5,383 nucleotides of DNA, taken from positions 1 through 5,383 of the forward strand of contig SKPY01000048.1 of assembly GCA_007119305.1 (NCBI GenBank), read 5' to 3'. This document shows positions 1 to 4,199 of this stretch, in pieces (the stretch's first letter is position 1; every line of letters begins with the position of its first letter). This DNA is from Nitriliruptorales bacterium. GTDB lineage: Bacteria; Actinomycetota; Nitriliruptoria; Euzebyales; Egibacteraceae. The notes beneath the pieces are model-generated. The model did not search any database, had not been told where the DNA came from, and saw nothing but the letters and a program-made list of their open reading frames with translations. A program made the translations under genes and the position numbers.

Positions 1-1
1 C

Positions 2-409
2 GGGCGGTTCGACGACGACCTCGTCGAGGCAGTCGTCGCGCTCGTGCGCGACCGGTGGCGTCCGGATCCACCGGCGTCATGGGTGACCTGCGTGCCCTCG
101 CGCCGTCGTCCGGAGCTCGTGCCCGGCCTCGCCGCCCGAGTGGCAGACCGGCTCGGGCTGGCCTTCCGTCCGATCGTGACCAAGACCCGCGAGACGCGCC
201 CGCAGAAGGAGTTGGAGAACAGCCACCAGCAGGCCGCCAACGTCCACGGCGCGTTCGCGCTGACGAGCGCGCCGGACGTCTCCCCGGTGCTGCTGATCGA
301 CGACATCGTGGACTCGGGTTGGACGCTCACCGTCGTCGCCGCGGTGCTCCGCGAGGCCGGCAGCGGGCCCGTGCACCCGCTCGCCCTCGCTGATGCAAAG
401 CCCCGCTGA
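2..409 (+). CDS. C-terminal part of a phosphoribosyltransferase-domain protein, probably a RecQ-family ATP-dependent DNA helicase (5' end outside window)
   Basis: The frame is open from base 2 to the TGA at 407-409, so 135 residues of a longer protein are visible. Seen directly: VLLIDDIVDSGWTLT (bases 287-331) is a classic PRPP-binding loop of type I phosphoribosyltransferases, with the paired Asp and the SGxT phosphate-binding turn. Upstream of it, KTRETRPQKELENSHQQAAN (178-240) resembles the flexible loop and QxxLxxxxR region of ComF-like PRTases. Known of the family: many actinobacterial RecQ-type helicases of about 700 residues end in such a PRTase domain, and similar domains occur in the competence protein ComF. 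Inference: the missing 5' part encodes the helicase motor. No helicase motif is inside the window, so a stand-alone ComF-like PRTase is the alternative. The GTG at 44 is not a convincing start, because coding-type sequence (GRFDDDLVEAVVALVRDRW) continues upstream of it. The dprA-like gene begins 32 bases downstream, which suggests one operon. Confidence 0.8.
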   Translation, partial: GRFDDDLVEAVVALVRDRWRPDPPASWVTCVPSRRRPELVPGLAARVADRLGLAFRPIVTKTRETRPQKELENSHQQAANVHGAFALTSAPDVSPVLLIDDIVDSGWTLTVVAAVLREAGSGPVHPLALADAKPR

Positions 410-441
410 GCACTGCTGCGCATGAGAGACTGGACCGCGAC

Positions 442-1383
442 ATGACCACCCGCCCTGAGGCTGCCCTCGCGTCCCTGCTGCTCACCAACCGTCTCGTCGA
501 CGTCGACGCCAAGCCGCTGACCTCGCGTGACTACTGGCAGCTCATCGACCACGTGCGCGACCCCGCGCTGCTCCTCGGCCACGACGTCGACGAGCTCGTC
601 GACGAGGTCGGATTGGGGCGTGAGCAGGCGGAGCGCATCGCGCGGCTGCTCGACGCGGGCACCGCGCTGGCCATCGAGCTCGAGCACCTCGAGCAGCAGG
701 GGCTGCGCGCGATCTCGCCGTTCGACGACGCCTACCCGCAGCGCTTGGGCGACCGCCTCGGCGCCACCGCACCGCCGGTCCTCTACGCCGCCGGGCCGCC
801 CGCACTGCTCGGCGAGCCCGGTGTGGCGGTGGTCGGCTCGCGCAGCATCTCCGATCAGGGGGCGGCGATCGCCAGACGGGCCGCGGAGCTGGCTGCCCGT
901 CGCGGCGACACGGTGTTCTCCGGGGGTGCCAAGGGCGTGGACCAGCTCGCGATGGACGCCGCCGCGCACGCCGGCGGCTCCGTCGTCGGCGTGCTCGCCG
1001 ATGCGCTGGACCGCCGTCTGCGCAAGCCCGACGTCCGGCGGGCGGTCGGCCGGGACGAGCTGTGCCTCGTCACGCCCTTCAAGCCCACCGCCGGGTTCTC
1101 GGTCGCCAACGCGATGGCGCGCAACAAGATCATCTACGCGCTCGCCCGCGTCACGCTCGTCGTCGCCGCCGACGCGGAGAAGGGCGGCACGTGGGAGGGC
1201 GCGGCCGAGGCGCTGCGGCGTGGCTTCGGGCCGGTCGCGGTGTGGGCCGGCGACGGCGCCGGGCCGGGCAACGAGCTCCTCGCCGAGCAAGGCGCCCGAC
1301 CGATCGACGACCTCGAGCGCCTGTTCGACGCCCCGCCCGAGGAGCCGACTGACCCCGCCGAGCAGCTCCGCCTCGGGGTCTGA
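442..1383 (+). CDS. dprA: Divergent DprA/Smf-family DNA-processing protein
   Basis: This gene encodes 313 residues. DprA proteins bind single-stranded DNA and load RecA during uptake of foreign DNA; their core is a Rossmann-type (SLOG) fold. Seen here: a helical N-terminal part (about 1-90), FDDAYPQRL at 94-102, the core signature VAVVGSRSIS (128-137), SGGAKGVDQLAMDAAAHAGG (160-179), the ARNKIIYALA helix (226-235, matching RNRIIaglS of DprA) and GNELLAEQGARPI at 276-288. It differs from classical DprA: the usual GLD..YP segment is replaced by ADALDRRLRKPD, the SGslxTA turn by KGGTWEGAAEAL (247-258), and the C-terminal winged helix is absent. ATG 442 is the first standard start after an in-frame TGA at 391. 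Only a weak GAGAG (424-428) precedes it, consistent with coupling to the PRTase/RecQ gene 32 bases upstream. The membership is firm. The role may be DNA protection or defence rather than transformation, which is inference. Confidence 0.9.
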   Translation: MTTRPEAALASLLLTNRLVDVDAKPLTSRDYWQLIDHVRDPALLLGHDVDELVDEVGLGREQAERIARLLDAGTALAIELEHLEQQGLRAISPFDDAYPQRLGDRLGATAPPVLYAAGPPALLGEPGVAVVGSRSISDQGAAIARRAAELAARRGDTVFSGGAKGVDQLAMDAAAHAGGSVVGVLADALDRRLRKPDVRRAVGRDELCLVTPFKPTAGFSVANAMARNKIIYALARVTLVVAADAEKGGTWEGAAEALRRGFGPVAVWAGDGAGPGNELLAEQGARPIDDLERLFDAPPEEPTDPAEQLRLGV

Positions 1384-1402
1384 CCCGGCCTACGCGGCCA
1401 GG

Positions 1403-1417
1403 GCAGCCCTTGGCTGC
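1403..1417 (+). terminator. Short hairpin after dprA, possible transcription end
   Basis: GCAGCC (1403-1408) and GGCTGC (1412-1417) form a perfect 6-bp stem with a 3-base loop, 19 bases after the dprA stop. No T-run follows. It could be a weak U-tract-less terminator of the kind common in actinobacteria, or chance pairing in GC-rich DNA. Confidence 0.3.
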
Positions 1418-1509
1418 GTCGCTTCCCCCGGGAGGTCCTCGAGGCGAGTCCACTCTTCGAGTTCGCGGCGCTGCAGGCCGACAGTCGCCGCCGGGGAGCG
1501 GACCTTGTG

Positions 1510-1529
1510 GACACCCGGGGGCCTGTGTC
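1510..1529. promoter_or_regulatory. Inverted repeat upstream of the acetyltransferase gene, possible operator
   Basis: GACAC (1510-1514) and GTGTC (1525-1529) are perfect inverted half-sites with a 10-base centre. They lie just upstream of the proposed -10 box at 1542-1547 and cover the place where a -35 box would sit. A repressor site is plausible but unproven, because the arms are short. Confidence 0.25.
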
Positions 1530-1538
1530 TGCGGGTGC

Positions 1539-1554
1539 CGCTACCCTGCGAAGC
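1539..1554 (+). promoter_or_regulatory. Promoter-like -10 region of the acetyltransferase gene
   Basis: TACCCT (1542-1547) fits the actinobacterial TANNNT -10 pattern. It sits inside CGCTACCCTGCGAAGC, which matches the region at 4122-4137 in 14 of 16 bases. The start codon is 40 bases after the -10 box. No good -35 hexamer is seen 16-18 bases upstream, which is usual for actinobacterial housekeeping promoters. The remainder of the 1384-1587 gap shows nothing else clear. Confidence 0.4.
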
Positions 1555-1587
1555 TGGCCAGTGCTGCACGCAGGGAAAGGACTCGCC

Positions 1588-2271
1588 ATGGCGTCATCCA
1601 GCACGCCGGGGCCTGCGCTCGATGATCTCGTGTTCACCCACGAGCTGCGGCGCCACGGGGGCGGGGAACCCGACCAGGTCGCGCTCGAGCAGTGGGTCAC
1701 GCGCGCCCATCGGCTACCGCATGTCGATCTCAACGCGCCCGACACCGGAGACGAGCTCGCCGGCGCCGAGACAGTCGCCGAGGCGATCTGCTACGGCCTC
1801 GACCCGATGCTGGCGGCCATGCTCGACGTCAACCCCTTTGTCGCCGCCGACGCCCACAGCGGTGACGCCCAGACCTACTACACCGCGCTGTTCAAGCCCG
1901 ACGGCGAACCACGCGATGAGCTCTGCGAGGCCACCGAGCTGTGGCCGTCCAGCGCCCTCGCCCTGCACCGGGTGTGGGTCGCACCTGGCTTGCGTGGTCG
2001 CGGGCTGGCCGGTGTCATCGCCAGTGAGGCGCTGCTGACCCTCGCACGCGCCTACGCGGTGTGTGCCTGCTACCCGGCCGCGGACCGCGACGACATCGCT
2101 GGCGGCGCGATCACGCAGGCCGGCCTCGAACGGCTCGTCGCCCGCTGGGGCTTCACCCCACTGCACGAGGGCGTGTGGATCTGCGACCTCGCACTCGCCG
2201 ACCCGCTGGAGCGGCTCGCCGCCGCCCGCACCCGCCGCCCGCACCCGCCGCCCGCACGCGACCTGACCTGA
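1588..2271 (+). CDS. GNAT-family N-acetyltransferase-like protein
   Basis: This gene encodes 227 residues from ATG 1588, which has a strong Shine-Dalgarno (AGGGAAAGGA, 1572-1581) at 6 bases. An in-frame GTG at 1507 would lie upstream of the promoter-like site and has no ribosome site. The C-terminal half shows GNAT features: a beta strand LHRVWVAP (126-133), the acetyl-CoA pyrophosphate loop LRGRGLAG (135-142, the RxxGxG/A signature), the following helix, and ARWGFTPL (185-192), matching the late strand with its GF turn. The N-terminal 110 residues are not clearly conserved; they probably form the acceptor side and the first strands. The family transfers an acetyl group from acetyl-CoA to an amine. 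The substrate here cannot be read from the sequence. The last 15 residues (ARTRRPHPPPARDLT) come from a 13-base tandem repeat and are probably a disordered tail. The gene appears monocistronic, with its own promoter and a hairpin at its stop. Confidence 0.72.
   Translation: MASSSTPGPALDDLVFTHELRRHGGGEPDQVALEQWVTRAHRLPHVDLNAPDTGDELAGAETVAEAICYGLDPMLAAMLDVNPFVAADAHSGDAQTYYTALFKPDGEPRDELCEATELWPSSALALHRVWVAPGLRGRGLAGVIASEALLTLARAYAVCACYPAADRDDIAGGAITQAGLERLVARWGFTPLHEGVWICDLALADPLERLAAARTRRPHPPPARDLT
2222..2260 (+). repeat. Three tandem copies of a 13-base unit inside the acetyltransferase 3' end
   Basis: The unit CCGCCCGCACCCG occurs at 2222-2234 and 2235-2247 exactly, and at 2248-2260 with one change (C to G at unit position 11). 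Because 13 is not a multiple of three, each copy is read in a different frame. Gain or loss of a copy would therefore change the protein's C-terminus. Confidence 0.85.
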
Positions 2272-2290
2272 GCCGCCGGCTCGGCTCGGG
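2267..2290 (+). terminator. Strong hairpin overlapping the acetyltransferase stop codon
   Basis: CCTGAGCCG (2267-2275) pairs with CGGCTCGGG (2282-2290), giving nine pairs of which one is G-T, around a 6-base loop. The stop codon TGA (2269-2271) lies in the left arm. There is no T-run after it, so it would be a U-tract-less terminator or an mRNA-stabilising 3' hairpin. Confidence 0.45.
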
Positions 2291-2311
2291 GCCAGATGTG
2301 GGTGTAGGCGC

Positions 2312-2758
2312 ATGCCAAAGGTCCAGGGTCAGGCGGCTCGCCGAGCGGTCCACACGGTCGCTCGCCCTGATCCGCGCGCTCCGGTCAGCGCAGCTGTGGC
2401 CTCCGCTGGTCCCCACTGTCGTCCTGGTGGCGTGCCTCCAGGGTCGCCCTGCCCGCGCTGCCACCACCAGCCGCTTCTCCACGACCTGCGTGAGCGACAG
2501 CGCCGTGTCGGAACAGGTCGCCCGATGGGCAGCCCAGCTCCAGCCGTTGTCCACCGGCTGCGCTTCCGCGGAAACGCACTCGAGCCGAGTCCCGTCGAGG
2601 GGGGCGGCCTTCGGCCTGTCCACAGGCGAGGCTGTTGGTTGCACTCGTCGAGGGTGGCGGCGTCCACTCCGGGGGCGCCGGACCGTGGCGGAGACCGCGA
2701 CCTCGCGTCGCTCGAGCGCGACGCATGCGCAAGAATGCCGCGGTGGTGGCTCAGCTGA
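2312..2758 (+). pseudogene. Decayed PIN-domain (VapC-like) toxin gene, frameshifted
   Basis: No frame gives a sensible whole protein, but pieces in three successive frames line up with actinobacterial PIN-domain ribonucleases. In order: MPKV at 2312 (possible old start); then, in the frame of base 2337, LAERSTRSLALIRAL, PPLVPTVVLVACLQGRP (2403-2453), TCVSDSAVSEQVARWAAQL (2484-2540) and STGCASA (to 2570); then, in the frame of 2641, LLVALVEGGGVHSG (about 2632-2673); then, in the frame of 2690, GDRDLASLERDA (2690-2725), ending at TGA 2756-2758. Intact family members read roughly PPxVPxVVLAE, then RDAxTNR, TCxVxPVxExxARxAAxLR, SAVDAxVVAxxEGGG and GDxxDLxxLA. The acidic residue expected after VVL is Ala here (GCG 2430-2432), and the N-terminal LDAG and the central VDA are also destroyed. 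About 50 extra bases seem to sit between 2571 and 2640. Only 40 bases separate it from the gene upstream, so no antitoxin gene remains. The family call comes from memory of motifs, not from a search. Confidence 0.55.
2541..2577. repeat. Adjacent hairpin and palindrome within the pseudogene
   Basis: CAGCCG (2541-2546) and CGGCTG (2555-2560) form a 6-bp stem with an 8-base loop. An 18-base near-palindrome (2560-2577) begins at its last base. Its centre TTCCGCGGAA (2564-2573) is perfect, and it is flanked by GCG and CGC. The position coincides with the point where the toxin-like reading frame breaks down. Confidence 0.45.
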
Positions 2759-4080
2759 AACGCGACACGGCGGTCCGGCACCTGCGCCAGGTGGCGGAGG
2801 CGCTCGACGCCGAGGTGCGGATGGCCCGCGCGCTCGAGACGGAGCCGGTGGTGGTCGCCGCCTACGCCTTTGGGGAGGTGCTCGAGAGCGTCGACCGGCT
2901 CGAGCGCAACGCGGTCGCGCTCGTGGCGGACCGGCCGGCGTCCGAGCTGCCCTGGGGAGCGGAGCCGCCGGAGGTGCGCGCCCTGTTCGAGCGCCAGCGG
3001 CTGGACCGCCTGCCGTTGGGGTGGTTCTGCCGCCCGACCGACCTGCCGGTCGCCAACCACCGCATCGTGCGGCCGGTGCGGATCTGGTCCCGCGAGGGGC
3101 CGGACGAGGCGGCGCTGGAGGCCATCGCCGCGGGGCAGGCGGACCACCTGCGGCCTGACGACCCCGACGCCGAGGCGCTCGCCCGACAGCTCGAGGAGGA
3201 GGCGGCGCTCGCACTGGCCGCCCTCGATGAGCTCGTGCAGGGCTTCCGCGGCGACCCGCGGACCATCGCCGAGGAGCTGTACGATCTCGCGTGGGGCTAC
3301 ACCGACCTGCGGCGCGGCGTCGCGGGGCTGCAGGGCAGGCAGCCGGCTGCCGCGCCGGCGCTGAGGCGGGCGACGGCGCACGCGTGGACCTTCGAGCGCT
3401 ACCTCGCGCTTGGCGACGCCGCGCACGACTGGGACGGCGAGCGGGTCGTGACGCTCGTCGGCGACGAGCCGCTCGACGAGGTCGCCCAGCTGGCCGGCGA
3501 AGGGCTGCTGGTGGCGCTCGCCCAGGACATCACGGGGGCGGCGGAGGCCGCCGAGCGGTGCCTGCGCGCGCTGTCCGAGCGGGAGTGGTGGGGCGACGAG
3601 GAGCTCGTCGAGGAGCTCGAGGCCGCGCTCGGCCGTTGGCCGACGCCCGCCCGCCTGCGGACCCCCGTCGACCTCGGGGAGATCGGCTCGCACCTCGAGG
3701 GCAGCGTGGGTCCGTTCAACCCCGCGATGCGGCTGGAGCTGGCCACCGGCGAGCTGTGGCCGGACTTCGACGACCTCGAAGACAGGACCGGCGAGCCGCT
3801 GCCCGCAGACTGGGACGACCCCGACGCGTGGCTGTCTGTCCACCCGCAAGGCTCCCGGGAGGGCTACCGCGACATGCAGCAGTTCGCCGCTACGGTCGCC
3901 GACCGGCGCCTCGCCGACCGTCTCAACCGCGCGCTGGAGGGCCGGGGTGCGTTCCGACGCTTCCGGGAGGTGCTCGCCGACCACGAGGACGAGCAGGACC
4001 GCTGGCACGTGTTCTCGGCCGAGCGTGTCCGCGCCCGCGCCCGCAGCTGGCTCGCCGCGCGGGGCTACCGCCCGGCCTGA
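2725..4080 (+). CDS. Two-domain protein: DUF7711-like N-terminal domain fused to a UPF0158 domain
   Basis: This gene encodes 451 residues from ATG 2725. The UPF0158 part is clear: RLELATGELWPD (336-347), AWLSVHPQGSREGYRDMQQF (368-387), LADRLNRALEGRGAFRRFRE (396-415) and a Trp/Phe-rich end DRWHVFSAERVRARARSWLA (425-444). REWWGDEELVEELEAALG (286-303) matches the extension often seen before this domain in actinobacteria. Residues about 15-200 (DTAVRHLRQVAEALDAE, ADRPASELPWGAEPPE, PVANHRIVRPVRIWSREG) resemble the actinobacterial family I recall as DUF7711. Neither domain has an established function; UPF0158 proteins are soluble and lack known catalytic motifs. No signal peptide or membrane segment is seen. 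The start is uncertain: no good ribosome site precedes 2725, and GTG 2743 or 2746 would begin just before the conserved TAV motif. An in-frame start at 2635 would add 30 Arg/Gly-rich residues read from the pseudogene and is unlikely. The 5' end overlaps the toxin pseudogene, so translation may be driven by inherited sequence. Confidence 0.82.
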   Translation: MRKNAAVVAQLKRDTAVRHLRQVAEALDAEVRMARALETEPVVVAAYAFGEVLESVDRLERNAVALVADRPASELPWGAEPPEVRALFERQRLDRLPLGWFCRPTDLPVANHRIVRPVRIWSREGPDEAALEAIAAGQADHLRPDDPDAEALARQLEEEAALALAALDELVQGFRGDPRTIAEELYDLAWGYTDLRRGVAGLQGRQPAAAPALRRATAHAWTFERYLALGDAAHDWDGERVVTLVGDEPLDEVAQLAGEGLLVALAQDITGAAEAAERCLRALSEREWWGDEELVEELEAALGRWPTPARLRTPVDLGEIGSHLEGSVGPFNPAMRLELATGELWPDFDDLEDRTGEPLPADWDDPDAWLSVHPQGSREGYRDMQQFAATVADRRLADRLNRALEGRGAFRRFREVLADHEDEQDRWHVFSAERVRARARSWLAARGYRPA

Positions 4081-4094
4081 GCCTCCGGCCGCGC

Positions 4095-4111
4095 GAGGTG
4101 CTTCGCCCCTC
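4095..4111 (+). terminator. Hairpin after the UPF0158-domain gene
   Basis: GAGGTGC (4095-4101) and GCCCCTC (4105-4111) pair with one mismatch around a TTC loop, 14 bases after the stop codon. No T-run follows. It is a candidate U-tract-less terminator, lying just before the next gene's promoter-like site. Confidence 0.33.
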
Positions 4112-4136
4112 TCCGCCGACGCGCTACCGTGCGGAG
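4111..4136. promoter_or_regulatory. Inverted repeat bracketing the -10 box of the last gene, possible operator
   Basis: CTCCGC (4111-4116) and GCGGAG (4131-4136) are perfect inverted 6-base arms, 14 bases apart. The putative -10 box TACCGT (4125-4130) lies directly inside the right arm. A bound repressor there would block transcription; no regulator is identified. Confidence 0.28.
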
Positions 4137-4137
4137 C
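4122..4137 (+). promoter_or_regulatory. Promoter-like -10 region of the last gene
   Basis: TACCGT (4125-4130) fits TANNNT and lies in CGCTACCGTGCGGAGC, nearly the same as the site before the acetyltransferase gene. The only -35 candidate at 17 bases is TTCGCC (4102-4107), which is weak. The start codon is 69 bases after the -10 box. Confidence 0.4.
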
Positions 4138-4199
4138 AGACGGACGTGGGCGCTTCCCCACCGCGTGCGGAACTGACCGCAACCACCTGGGGAGGCGTG

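Noticed and set aside
1507..1587. Upstream GTG start for the acetyltransferase gene
   Set aside because: It lies before the promoter-like box and lacks a ribosome site, while ATG 1588 has a strong one at good spacing.
527..2038. A 503-codon + strand frame overlapping dprA and the acetyltransferase gene
   Set aside because: It crosses two well-supported genes and gives a Ser/Arg/Pro-rich protein typical of an out-of-frame reading.
2547..2624. TTGTCCAC and CTGTCCACA resemble DnaA boxes
   Set aside because: There are only two imperfect copies 69 bases apart, with no AT-rich stretch and no dnaA or dnaN nearby. They are better explained as part of the degraded coding sequence or an imperfect direct repeat.
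2061..3158. A 365-codon + strand frame through the gap and into the UPF0158-domain gene
   Set aside because: Only its middle part (about 2337-2570) looks protein-like, and that is explained as one piece of the toxin pseudogene. The rest is out of frame with real genes at both ends.
2329..4182. A 617-codon open frame on the - strand
   Set aside because: It is the mirror of the clear UPF0158-domain gene. Its translation is low-complexity Arg/Pro/Gly-rich and matches nothing recognisable, which is expected opposite high-GC3 coding sequence.
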